Source: Lotus japonicus
Lineage: Eukaryota > Streptophyta > Magnoliopsida > Fabales > Fabaceae
Length of the DNA stretch: 64,000 nt
Direction of reading: 5' to 3'
Assembly: GCF_012489685.1 (NCBI RefSeq)
Contig: NC_080043.1
Coordinates: 55,326,289-55,390,288 of the forward strand
The position numbers and the translations under genes were made by a program. Shown piece after piece: positions 34,089 through 44,753 of the stretch (its first letter is position 1; each line of letters starts with the position of its first letter). Under the pieces are notes generated by a model. That model was not told where the DNA came from and searched no databases. It saw only the letters and a list, made by a program, of their open reading frames with translations.

Positions 34089-34272
34089 ATTTGATGAAAG
34101 ATATTTTACCACTATGAAAGTAGAGTGGTAAAATAATCTTTCAACAACGTGTTCTGATGATTTGATGTTGATAAACATCGTTATGTGCTTGATAAATTGA
34201 TGTTTACTGTTTGTTGTCATAGTAACCTGAGGATATGATAATATATGCCATGATAAGATTTATCGAACTTAT

Positions 34273-35148
34273 ATGTATCTATCCTTATGCTTTACTTGTT
34301 GTCTGTATTATCTACCCCTGTTCTGTGAGTTGACCCTCGCATCTTGCCTTGTTTGTATTTTTTGTGTTTGGGCGGTCAGCAAACTGCCAAATGTCTTCGA
34401 GGGAGTGGTTCACATTGGTTCGCCCTTCCGGGGAATCAGATACGAGATGATTGATCGGATCGACCCTGGCGCATGGGAGTTGGACCGCGCCAATCACCGT
34501 GCGACCTATAAGGGGAGATTGATGGAGGATGTGATTGATGGACATGGAAACCTGACAATTGGAGTACAACGAAAGTACACAGTAGCCTTTGACCTGCCAC
34601 TGATGGTTCGCTTCGGACCTGGCTGTGGGATGCGACCACCTACACCACCATCGTCGTCTTCTTCGTCGTCGTCTGAGGATGAGGATCCTTCCGAGATTGT
34701 TGTTGCTATTGAGACACATTCTGGACCGACATCGCCTGCTACTGTGGACCCTACGAACATCACGTCTTCTTCAAGGCTCGTTGAGCCAAAGGAGGAGCCA
34801 TTCAACATGCCTTCGACTCGTTTGGGTGCGTGCACTTCCTCTCGTAGATATCGCGTGCAATATTTCGTCCACATGATTGAGGAGGAGATTGCCACCGACG
34901 TGGTCGAATTGGAGACCGGCTTGACTAGGGTGGCGCGTAAGACTTTGAGGAGGGAGGTTCTAGATCTAGATGTCGATGTGATCACTGTGGACTCTGACAC
35001 TGAAGATTACTTAGAGGAGGGAGGTTCTAGATTTGGATGTCAATGTGATTACTCTGACTTTGAGGAGGGAGGTTCTAGATATGGATGTCGATGTGACTAC
35101 ACGAATGAGGAGGAGGAGGAGGGTTGGGAGACCCGCTTCTTCGCATGA
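34273..35148 (+). CDS. ORF of 291 codons near the 3' end of the giant LTR
   Basis: A long open frame with no family I recognise. The N-terminus is hydrophobic and probably not genuine coding. From about residue 45 it reads FEGVVHIGSPFRGIRYEMID, GRLMEDVIDGHGNLTIGVQR, then a PPTPP and eight-serine run, acidic EDEDPSE, and near the C-terminus the unit EEGGSRFGCQCDYSD repeated from a tandem DNA unit (GAGGAGGGAGGTTCTAGAT, three copies, 34955-35090). In another frame an ATG near 34390 gives MSSREWFTLVRPSGESD, so an ancestral frame may have been shifted. It lies in the transcribed part of an LTR, so expression is possible, but it may be chance. Confidence 0.35.
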   Translation: MYLSLCFTCCLYYLPLFCELTLASCLVCIFCVWAVSKLPNVFEGVVHIGSPFRGIRYEMIDRIDPGAWELDRANHRATYKGRLMEDVIDGHGNLTIGVQRKYTVAFDLPLMVRFGPGCGMRPPTPPSSSSSSSSEDEDPSEIVVAIETHSGPTSPATVDPTNITSSSRLVEPKEEPFNMPSTRLGACTSSRRYRVQYFVHMIEEEIATDVVELETGLTRVARKTLRREVLDLDVDVITVDSDTEDYLEEGGSRFGCQCDYSDFEEGGSRYGCRCDYTNEEEEEGWETRFFA

Positions 35149-38100
35149 CTTGGGTTTTAGGAAGATATATTTGTAGCTCTAGTTCGCCAGTTGTACATTT
35201 TGGGACAGAGTAGGTTCCCGACATTTTGCTTTTTGTGTGATTCTCTGTATGGGAATCACAGGGAGTAGTCGGACGATTAGGAGGTATGAGGAGGCTGTTT
35301 TAGGCTGACACTCTCATATTTGGAGGATTGTAATTATGGCACTTACACTTGATCACTTTTGCGTACACTTGCTTTCGGGCACACTTCTGTCACCTGCAGG
35401 TACTAGAGACGTTTATAGTATAGCAGAGGTTGTACGTGTTATATATATATAGTTTATCGAGGTATGTCTTGAGTTTTAAATTAAGTCCTCGTCGGACAAG
35501 TCTAGTTTTAAATTTAATTTAGATTTAGTTACTAAAGTGACGTCCTAAAAGTCGGGGTGTTACAGTCGTCATGGAGGCTAACATCTTTATGAGTAGCCTC
35601 AATTGAATCCCTCATTTTGTTTTCTTGCACTTTCTTAAAACAACTTGGGATTTTTACTATATCCTCATGTGTCTAGCATGCAATTTCGTTTTTCCATTTG
35701 GAATCCCAAAATTAAGTTTCAGAGGATTAATTTTGTACCAAAAATAAACTACATGGACTATGCATGAGATAGAATGTAAGTTTGTGTTGAATTTGAGGAG
35801 GACTCCTTTAACGCACTCAACCTTTAGGTTACACCCATATTATTTAACCTTTCTGTGATACCCGGGGTCGATGAAGGTGAGGAGTGATCGTTGGTGCAGT
35901 TAATTACTGATAAGGAGCGGCTCCTGGCAGGCTTCTAGGCAGATGGTCATATGAATGAACCGATCTCGCACCCGAATAGGAGGTGTTTTCAGACTGTATA
36001 GGTATGTGTTAACACCAAAATTTACAGGTTTGGAAATTAATCATTGAGATATGGTGTACATGGACGCATGGTATGTTTTAGTGTAATTTTTACCCTTTAC
36101 AACCAAATTATTATTATTTTCCTATAGTGGTCGAAATATGGTATTGACATTGGGTCGAGAATCATGTGGCACATATTTAAATTGCTAAATGATGGTTGAA
36201 GTTATATGGTCATATACTATATTAGTATTTCGACCAGGTAGTATTTATTAAAGTGGAAAAACATGGCATCATGTTAATGCCAAGGTGCTTAATGAATGGA
36301 GTTCAAAGGGAAAACAACGTGGCAGCATGCATGGTGAATTTAATCAGCTTCTTGATTCATTAAAGTCTAGTTACATTCAAAGGAGAATTCCACTAACAAC
36401 TAGGTGGCTTGCTTCGACACAAATTGGCTCAAGGTGATAAGAGAAGAATATCAATTTCGACAACAGAGACGAAATGCAAGTGTTGGAAGCAAAGTGAAAC
36501 TTATTAGAAGAAGCAGTTAGTGGAAATTAGTAGTGGCCGGGCTAAGTCAAGGTTACTAGTGGGCTTAAGCAGTTTATTTTAAATAAACACATGTCTATTA
36601 GTGGGCTAATGGCTATTGAAGTGGAGTAGTGGAAAATGTGGCAGTTACTTACTGAAGATGTAACATGAATGTGGCTTGGAAAATGGAAGTGCTGCAAGTC
36701 ATTTTATTTGTAATTATGCCAAGTGTATGGCTCTAGTGTAGGGAGTTATTTTCTAAGATTTAATCTCTACCGTAGGATCTAGTAGTAGTTTCATTCCAAG
36801 TTCTATAAGTAGCAAATCTAATTGTAAAATTACTCAGACTCACACAATTACTCAAAACTCTCTATGGATGCCTCCAAGTCTCATGTGACAAATGGCTACA
36901 AAGAGACTAAGAGTGTGCTGTGATTCTCATCTTTTATGTTCAAAGCAATGTTATTTCCTTTGCCATTTTGATTTCCTTTTACTTTATGTTCTTCTTTTCT
37001 CCTTTCAATCTTCTACCTTTCTACTCTTTTTTCCTCTTTATTCATACCGTTCTTCACAAAAACCCACCCTTGACATTTAAAACGTCTTCACTAAAGAACC
37101 CAAAGAGGACTCTGAATCCGGTCCTTAAATTGCTTTTGAATTCTATTTGTTTACCAAAATTCAGCGTAAACAGTATGAGACTATGCAGTTAAGGAGAGCA
37201 TAAACGATATGATTATACTACTCATATTGTTGTTGTTGTGTTTTAATTTCCCGTTTTAAAATCACATTTTCCAGATACGACTTAAAATTTGCACTCAATA
37301 TATAAACCTTATTTCCCTGGATTGTAATTTTACCTTACAAGAGATTTGGAACTTCAAGTTAGAATCTTTAAGTCGAACTTAAACTGCAGGTGTAACGAAA
37401 GTGACCTCACTTTAAACTTTAAAGCACTTCAAATTTAATAAGGGCTTTTTTGAAAACTGAATTTTGTTACCCCACTCAATTTTATTATTAGTACTACTAT
37501 ACGTACAGAGAAATACAGTTGTCTTTTCCCTTTTTATTTCTATGTGTAAAAATGAATCAGTCGTTGCATGTAACTTGAGCACACCAGATATCTCTATATA
37601 CAGAAACTGTCTTCTCTTCCTCTATCTGACTATCTATCTACCATAATTCTATCATCTTAAATGTTGATAACTACATCCGGTAACTACCACCAATTGCATT
37701 TTCATTTGGTTTTAAAAAATTAAACAGCACTACAATTTCTGCATTTCCTTTATAACAGCCTAAACTAGCTGGCTTGGAATATAATATACAATTTATCTCC
37801 ACCACTTGAAAAAAAATGTTGACATTGAAGGCCTATTGTATGGTTAGGTTCAGTGTTTTAATTTATGGTTGCTGAATTACGGACAAATGGAGGCTGAAAC
37901 AAACAGTAATTGAAATCAAGATGCTAGACTGAAAAACCCGTTTTGTTGAGGCCACAATTGCAATTGTGGTTAGGTTGCGTTTGTGGTTTTGAAATTGCAG
38001 ATAAATGCAGGTTGAAACAACCGCAATTGAAGCCGCGATCCAATTACGGTTGACGAATGCAATTTAGAACCAGATGTGACCTATTTGACTCATTAACCAG

Positions 38101-38286
38101 GGAAGCTCCTACATGTTCCAACTTGGCCAATGTGTATGTGTGACTAGTGCTTGCTTTGTTTCTTGTAATTAAGGTTGACACGGAAGCATCAAGATGCGTT
38201 TGTTGGGGGTTGAGCTTTAGACTAAAGTTTTGACATTTGGGTCTTAACTCATAACTTAAGCCTTTTCTCACTCACACCCCCCATCT
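35149..38286. other. LTR end and intergenic DNA, no gene
   Basis: The giant LTR ends at 35564. Beyond it is AT-rich DNA with a GC-richer stretch near 35855-35980 and a T-rich region near 36920-37060. Small ORFs (36892-37192, 37464-37646) are low-complexity T-rich translations and not supported. The last 300 bp form the KCS promoter region. Confidence 0.5.
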
Positions 38287-38293
38287 TATAAAG
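38287..38293 (+). promoter_or_regulatory. TATA box of the KCS gene
   Basis: TATAAAG about 106 bp before the start codon, followed by a pyrimidine-rich leader (38343-38395, CT repeats) of the type often seen in plant core promoters. Confidence 0.7.
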
Positions 38294-38398
38294 TACCCTT
38301 CTTTGAATTTCCATCCCATCAAATTCTTAGAAATCCTGACATCTACTCTTTTCCCTATTCCCCCTTTCTCTCTCTCACTTTGTCTCTGTCTCCTTCCA

Positions 38399-40305
38399 AT
38401 GGAGTTTCTCACTCTGTTTTCTCTAGTTACTGTTCTGTACTTATGTTTCCTGATCTGGAAGCTGTTTGATCAGAGAAGGGACCAGGAGTGTTACATTCTG
38501 GACTACCAACTCTACAAGGGAAGCGATGAGAGAAAGCTTGGAACAGATTACTGTGGAAGAATCATAGAAAGGAATAAGAGCTTGGGGTTAAACGAGTACA
38601 AGTTCTTGCTCAAAGCCATTGTTAACTCTGGCATTGGGGAAGAAACTTACGCCCCAAGAAACTTCCTCGAAGGCCGTGAATCAAGTCCCACATTGAAAGA
38701 TGGAGTCGAAGAGATGGAGGAGTTTTTCCAGGACACCATTGCCAAGCTTCTTGCAAGGTCAGGTGTTTCTTCCTCAGAGATTGATGTTCTTGTGGTGAAT
38801 GTTTCAATGTTCTCTGATGTTCCTTCCTTAACCTCTCGAATCATGAACCATTACAAAATGAGGGAGGATGTTAAGGCTTTCAATCTCTCTGGAATGGGTT
38901 GCAGTGCTAGTCTAATCTCATTAGACATTGTTAAGAATATTTTCAAGTCCCACAAGAACAAGTATGCACTTTTGGTCACTTCTGAGTCTCTGAGTCCCAA
39001 TTGGTACAATGGGAATGAAAGGTCTATGATTCTTGCCAATTGTTTGTTCAGAACTGGAGGTTGTGTTGTGCTTCTAACAAACAAAAGGGCATTGAAGCAT
39101 AAGGCTATGTTGAAATTGAAGTGCTTGGTGAGGACTCATCATGGGGCCAGAGATGATGCTTTTAATTGTTGCCGTCAAATTGAAGATGAACAGGGCAGGC
39201 TTGGGGTTTACCTTGGAAGGAATCTTCCCAAGGCAGCTACAAGGGCTTTTGTTGATAATTTGAGGGTGTTGTCACCCAAGATTTTACCAGCAAGGGAGTT
39301 GCTAAGGTTCTTGTTTGTGTCCCTCATCAAGAAGATAACACAAATTAGTTCCCCCAAGTCTGCGGGAACTGGCAAATCCAGAGACGGACCCAGGTAAAAT
39401 AGAGCACTCGCCAACGAGAGAATTGTTTTTTTTTATACATCGAAAATAGAGAAATTTTTTCTTAATAACTAAAATCTTTTCCGATGTATAAAAAAAAGTA
39501 TTCCTTAAAATTTATTTACCGTATTTTCCAATTAGTCATACTAAATTTTACTTAACATAAGTACTTATTGAAATAATGAAATTTATTCAATTTTATTAGT
39601 AAATAAATTTTAATAAATGTTTTTTTGTCCGTATACAAATACTAACTTAGTATGTTAATTTTTTGTTCGTCTTACTCATTTTTCTGATTATGTCACTAAG
39701 AAGATCTAGAAACGAGTCGAGTAGTGTCAAAATGGGGTAGTCATTCCCTATAAATTTATTTTTCTAAAAGTACTATTCATCAAAATTTGTATAGTGCATT
39801 TTCCAATTAATCATTCTTAATTATATTTTGAAAAATTTCGTCCCCTTTTAACTTATTTTTAACGGTTTCGTCCCTGAGCAGATCCGGATTGAACTTCAAG
39901 TCTGGAGTGGATCATTTTTGCCTCCACACAGGAGGGAAAGCTGTGATTGATGGCATTGGGTTGAGCTTGGATCTGTGTGAGTACGATCTCGAACCAGCAA
40001 GGATGACACTGCACCGTTTTGGGAACACATCAGCTAGTAGCCTGTGGTATGTGCTAGGGTACATGGAGGCTAAGAAAAGGCTGAAGAAGGGTGATAGAGT
40101 ATTGATGATAAGCTTTGGTGCTGGCTTTAAATGCAATAGCTGTTTGTGGGAGGTAGTGAAGGATTTGGAAGGTAGAAATGTGTGGGATGATCGCATTGAT
40201 GGCTACCCACCAGAGTCCTTGGCCAACCCTTTCATGAAGAAGTTTGGTTGGATCAACAATGTTGAGGATGCAACCAACTTCAAGCTTTTTGATTTCCTCA
40301 ATTAA
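38399..40305 (+). CDS. KCS: 3-ketoacyl-CoA synthase, KCS12/KCS19-like, with transposon-derived intron
   Basis: Condensing enzyme of the endoplasmic-reticulum fatty acid elongase, joining malonyl-CoA to long acyl-CoA for waxes and other very-long-chain lipids. Start ATG at 38399 ([20 protein letters not shown], one membrane segment, as in the short KCS12/19 group). The FAE1/CUT1 domain has active-site Cys ([13 protein letters not shown]), His (HTGGKAVID) and Asn ([13 protein letters not shown]). Coding parts are 38399-39393 and 39882-40305, with intron donor CAG/GTAAAA and acceptor GAGCAG/A, giving 472 residues, close to the family length. The intron lies almost wholly inside an hAT-like insertion (39379-39876), so the ancestral gene was probably uninterrupted here. 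Splicing would add about six residues in a variable linker. If unspliced, a stop follows at once (39395-39397). Confidence 0.9.
39379..39876. mobile_element. hAT-like nonautonomous element in KCS
   Basis: Starts CAGAGACGGACCCAGG and ends CGTCCCTG. The termini are imperfect inverted repeats (CAGAGACGGA against CAGGGACGAA). The flanking octamers GGCAAATC (39371-39378) and AGCAGATC (39877-39884) match at six of eight bases, as expected for an aged 8-bp hAT target duplication. The interior is strongly AT-rich and noncoding. Removing the element plus one octamer (506 bp) restores the continuous KCS reading frame. Confidence 0.8.
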
Positions 40306-40331
40306 GGTTATCATCTCATTTTACAGGAAGA

Positions 40332-40337
40332 AATAAA
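40332..40337 (+). terminator. Possible polyadenylation signal of KCS
   Basis: AATAAA 27 bp after the KCS stop, followed by T-rich sequence. Its closeness to the stop leaves other signals further down possible. Confidence 0.5.
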
Positions 40338-40339
40338 AG

Positions 40340-41678
40340 AAAGAAAAGGGTGACTTTCAAGTTTTAGTTTTTTTAATTTTTTGTTACTATATGTGCTTTT
40401 GGTTTTGGATTACATTTTTCTGTAAACTATATAGTTATTAATGTTGAATCCCTCAATCAAGGGTTCATTACCTAATAAGGAGTGTCATTTATATTATGAA
40501 TGAAACCTGCTCTCAAGTTATAAGTGCATTAACTTTCCTAGTTTTTATTTGTTAAATTTTTTTTTCTCCTTGTATTGTTTTTTATATCTATCTTTTCTCA
40601 CAGACTTGAGTTATATATGGCTTAATTAATAAATCGTTGAATAGTGTTATTTACACATTCTTTTAAAAACCACACTCAACATAAAACAAGATAGAGCAAT
40701 GTTTGAAAAAAACTGTGTTAAAACAAGATCATCATCACCTCTAACCATAGTAATGCTAAATTACTGTTATTATTTCATTAATTCCTTGGAGAACAGTAGA
40801 TAGGAACAGATGACAGCATTTTCTGGGAGGTGTGTGCCCCTTGTCGCGGTCAATATCAGTTCCTCTAAATTGATTACACATTTCGTACCATTATTTGCTA
40901 CCAAACTTCAAGTACCAAAAATTGAACGAATTTAACTAATCAGATGGACGGTGAGGATACACTATGAATGGATAAAAGTAAAAAGTAAAATACTTTGGTA
41001 TGGAGTTTGTACTTTTTTTTTTTTGAAATGGAGTTTGTACCTAACTCTAGTCTGGTTATTTTTAACTATCTAATTTAATCTCTATCAAAGTTGGTGTCAT
41101 TAAATAGTTAAATATGTAGCACATACAGGTATGTCACTCTCGCCATACTGAAGTCCCTTATCTCGACGGGAGTCGCACCACCCCGACTGCCTCCGCGACC
41201 ACACAGTCATCATTATCACTAGAGGTCTATTAATCGAATTTGGCCGGGATGTCCCCCGTTACACAAAGATGCTCAATCTAACAAAAATTCAGCTATATAC
41301 ATCTTGGACTGCCACCACCACTGTTCGTTTAGGTGTTCGAATTTTGCAGATTTTGAGTTCCATTACAAAGACCAAAAACTATCTAAACACAAAATTTATT
41401 GATTTTTTCATATATAACTTTTCATTTAAATGTTAAACTTATAAAGTTCCAAAATTTTGATTTTCACTAGTAATTAAGTCTATTAAACAGTATATATACA
41501 AGGCAAAAATAAAGTGAAAATGTGGAAGATTATATAATTTATTTAATCAATACATTATTAAGCTTTTTATACGTTTTTTTAATAAACAAAAATGTATGAA
41601 GAATGTACTCTTAGTTGATCATTTCAAAACTTTTCATAACTTTAAGTTTTTAGTTTACAAAATTTAAATTTAAACAGA
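40340..41678. other. Downstream of KCS, no gene
   Basis: AT-rich DNA. A GC-rich block near 41160-41270 (CTCGACGGGAGTCGCACC, GGCCGGGATGTCCCCCG) looks like part of a dispersed repeat but I cannot name it. Confidence 0.5.
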
Positions 41679-42055
41679 CACTACAGCATTTTTGGTCTAC
41701 GGCAATACCAGGAAAGTGTTCCCTAAAGCCAAATAACCGTTGCTGAAAGTTTCAGGAACGGTTTTGCATATGTCGTATTAAAAGCCGTGGCCTTTTCCTT
41801 CTAGCAACGGTTTTCCAACTTTCGGCCACATACCAGAAAAACCGTTGTCTTAATATGAACTTCAGCAACGTTTTTATATGATCCTAACGGCAACGGTTTC
41901 ACTTCCAGCCACACATTATAAATGTAGTCTTATGTTTGTTAAGCAACGGTTTAACAATACAGTCTTGCTACGATTTTGTAAGCGTCGCCTTACAGTAAAA
42001 GAACGATTATGGAACCGTTGCTAGAAATATTATATTACCTACAAAAACCTATGCT
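41679..42055 (+). mobile_element. CACTA-type transposon end with subterminal repeats
   Basis: Begins CACTACAGCATTTTTGGTCTAC, a typical CACTA (En/Spm) terminus, followed by about ten direct and inverted copies of AACCGTTGC/GCAACGGTT up to about 42030, which is the subterminal repeat pattern of this superfamily. No matching CTGTAGTG end was found downstream in this window, so the other end is lost or unrecognised. Confidence 0.78.
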
Positions 42056-44753
42056 TACCACAAACAGCTTCAGAAGACTACAATTCTACGATTAATCCAA
42101 TAAACTTTTTCCTTTACAGTCCAACAACTGAAACACACCATTACAACTTTACAAGCATTCTAACTCATAATAATAATAATAAAGAACAATACACTCACTA
42201 TGAAGAATCAAGTCATGTAAAAATGAAAAACTAAAAATAATAAACCATTAAAAGAGATGTAGGTTAAAATTGGAAGATGAGCAGTTCACCCACGCATCAG
42301 TGCTCAATGCAATCATTTTCTATAAGAGCATGTCCACCAGTTTATGACATATTCATGATATCTATATTCTATAATGATGTGGAATACAATGCTATCAAAT
42401 GAAGCTTGTCTCGTGTATAAGTCTCGCCCTAAAGAGTCTATGTTTCAACAAAGATTGTACTACACAACATACTTTCATACATATATGCAAATGGACTTAC
42501 ATTAGTCTCATATAATTCAATGTTGATTGGATGAGAAGAACTTTTAGGAGTTCCAGAATTTAGAATCACATCGTCATCAAGATAGCCATCAAAATCTGAC
42601 TTTCTACACTTCAAAACAAATTTTGGATGTGCCTTCACTGCATTGTTTCCATTAAAAAAATGAATAAGCATATGAAATTCAAGAAATACAATAAACACAT
42701 GACAAAATGAAATCAGGTGCAAAGTGTATATGCCCGATCATTTAACTTCTCAACCTAATCATGTAAGAAAAGTCTTCCCAGTTACTGATGTAATAAGTGA
42801 ACCATGCTCGTCTTAAAGCTAAATTTCTTGAATCATTGTCAATATAATTGTTACACTCATTACTTGAAGGACACTATATACTCAAAAGAAGCACAAGAGG
42901 ATTGATGTCTCCACAGGTAACACTTAGTACTTGAACAGAGGCAGCAAAAAAGCATACAAACTTATGACCAACCACATGAGGTTTTCCAGCCAGTTAAAGG
43001 TGTATCTTGGGATATATCTGAACCAAAAAAACAGAGTAGTTTTGTCTCATAAACTAGAATCATTTTTCCAAAGTTTAACATATTACATTAAACATAGTCA
43101 AGTTAAATTAAAATTTCAATAACAGAAGTTTGCTTACCTTTAAAAGGTTTGAAAGACCATCTGCCAATGCAATCTTGATCCTCCAAACAGAAGCATTGGG
43201 TGAACTGCTCTAGCTGTTACTTCTAATAGCTGGCCATTATTATTAAAATTGAAATATGAACATTAGTAGTGTATAGAAACTAAATATACATGATTATGAG
43301 GTTCCAAATCCTCCCTCTAAATGGTAACAATAAAATCTCAAAACGTTGTTCTTAGTAGTAAATCTAATACACTTCCCATTAAATAATGTTTCAACTATAC
43401 CACCCTAGTCCCCAAAAAAGAGGTACATTAAAATATGCTCTAAGATGATAATTTCTTTTTAGCTTAACCTCACCCCTGAGTAAATAAGGAACCTGATTTG
43501 TAAATAAATATACCCCTCTTCTCTACTTTCACCTGATTTATAATTTTCTCTTTTTTTATTCCTGAATTGCCTGCCCCTTTAATTATATGTCAACTATCCA
43601 TTCTGTTGTATTCTACCCTCTTCTCTTACTGATTCCTGCTCTTGCTCCCTTCACAGCTTATATTTCTTCATTGCCCTTAATACATTCATTTTTTCCTCCT
43701 CTTATAACCATGTAGATCCATAACATTATTAGGATGATAATATCAAGTGAGTAAAATAAGGAACCTAAACCCTTTTGGAGCCATCAGGTACACGTTTAGA
43801 AGGAGTTTGATTGTTCATAGTAAATGCACCACGGACCAACAAATTATAAAGTATATATTGGCATAGAGAATATTTGTTCAAGGGCACTAAATATGCTTAC
43901 TGAAAATTTGTTCAAGGCAAATAGATCATATCAAATTAAAATATTCTACTACAAATAATGATGGTTGAAGTGGAATTATATATGATATTAATATTATCGC
44001 TTGAAGACTTCTTAGCCCGATGTGCTTCCTCTTTTTTTTTTTTTAGATAGAGGAGGGGCCGCCGGGTCTAGATGCTTTTATTCGTTCTGACATTTTGGCC
44101 TCTGTGCCCGCTTAGTTTCAATATATTTGAATACATTTAAAAAAAAAAACTCTTCAAAATTTCTATTTGAATTTTAAAAATGTCATAGTAAGGACTACTG
44201 TATAAAGGAGTATGACCGAAAAAGAGCATTAAAAGCACCCTCACATGTGCCAAGGGCAAACTTTTCAAACTATCAAGTGTTAAATGAATACAGTAAATAG
44301 CAAGTTGGGCACACCAATGTTATGTTTTGGCCAATGGTTGTTCACTTGTTCACATATAAAGATAAAGCCGAATGAAGCTTCCTAATTTATTGAGTGAATA
44401 ACATGTATCATGTTACTCATGTAGCAGTAGAATAGCAGTGTATTGATGAAAAATTGAATATCCTAAAACTTTAATTTAGCAGGTTGGCACCCAATAAAGA
44501 AGAAGGAAAAAGGGAGGGAGCCAGGGAAATCATATGAGGATTTATTAGTTGTTGCATGTAACATAAAAAGCAAAAGTTAAGAAAGTAAAGAAAAAATAAA
44601 ATGAAAATGAAAATTTACAAGCATCCTTTCATCAAAAACATGCTATACTAATTAAAAATAAGCGTATGTTTGACTTAAGAGAGAATGATAACAGAGAAAG
44701 TAGAAGAAGAAAAAAAATTGGTAAGAAAAATAGTAGATTACTTAAGTTGTTTT
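42056..44753. other. AT-rich DNA, possibly CACTA interior, no gene supported
   Basis: No recognised domain. A minus-strand ORF at 42438-42722 (NNAVKAHPKFVLKCRKSDF and beyond) is non-repetitive and could be an exon of a decayed transposon gene, but I cannot identify it. Poly-T near 44032-44045 is followed by GGGGCCGCCGGGTCTAG. The last bases GTTTT (44749-44753) are the left target duplication of Sirevirus C. Confidence 0.4.

Larger units (their letters stand above)
29846..34146 (-). mobile_element. Nonautonomous Ty3/gypsy-like element with very short LTRs
   Basis: 4301 bp bounded by TGTTGAAAG and CTTTCAACA, with a perfect target duplication ACGTG (29841-29845 and 34147-34151). A primer-binding site of the TGGCGCCGTTGCCGGGG type lies just inside the right end, on the minus strand. 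The right LTR would be only about 55 bp (34092-34146) and is itself nearly palindromic; the left LTR-like end is about 42 bp (29846-29887). The only substantial ORF is a gag-like fragment next to the primer site. Elsewhere there is noncoding sequence with the TTATCAAACCCCCCAACTTA motif common to Athila/Tat-type derivatives. A Mutator-like MITE is nested at 30557. Confidence 0.75.
25851..35564 (+). mobile_element. Giant solo LTR, Ty3/gypsy chromovirus type
   Basis: Starts TGTAAGACCC and ends GGGGTGTTACA, inverted termini usual for large chromovirus (Tekay/Del-like) LTRs, with a perfect 5-bp target duplication GTCGT at 25846-25850 and 35565-35569. After subtracting two nested insertions (26692-27915 and 29846-34146) about 4.2 kb remains. 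I find no second LTR copy, primer-binding site or gag-pol motif, so the simplest reading is a solo LTR. A TATA box, an AG-repeat leader and a long ORF near its 3' end are listed separately. The family assignment rests on termini and style only. Confidence 0.85.

Noticed and set aside
34312..35000. Three minus-strand ORFs opposite the giant-LTR ORF
   Set aside because: Shadows of the plus-strand frame; low-complexity Arg/Ser/Asp runs.
36892..37192. Two overlapping ORFs of 62 and 90 codons upstream of KCS
   Set aside because: T-rich, Phe/Leu/Ser-biased translations without domain; expected by chance in T-rich DNA.
38303..38398. N-terminal extension of KCS (32 extra codons before MEFLTL)
   Set aside because: The frame has no family match there and the sequence is a pyrimidine-rich leader; the ATG at 38399 gives the expected short KCS N-terminus.
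39379..39876. Ordinary ancestral intron in KCS
   Set aside because: Terminal inverted repeats, 8-bp flanking near-duplication and frame restoration on removal fit a transposon better, though orthologue comparison is still decisive.
42438..42722. 94-codon minus-strand ORF, possibly an exon
   Set aside because: Non-repetitive and mildly protein-like, but no motif, neighbour or splice context supports it; mentioned only within the interval entry.
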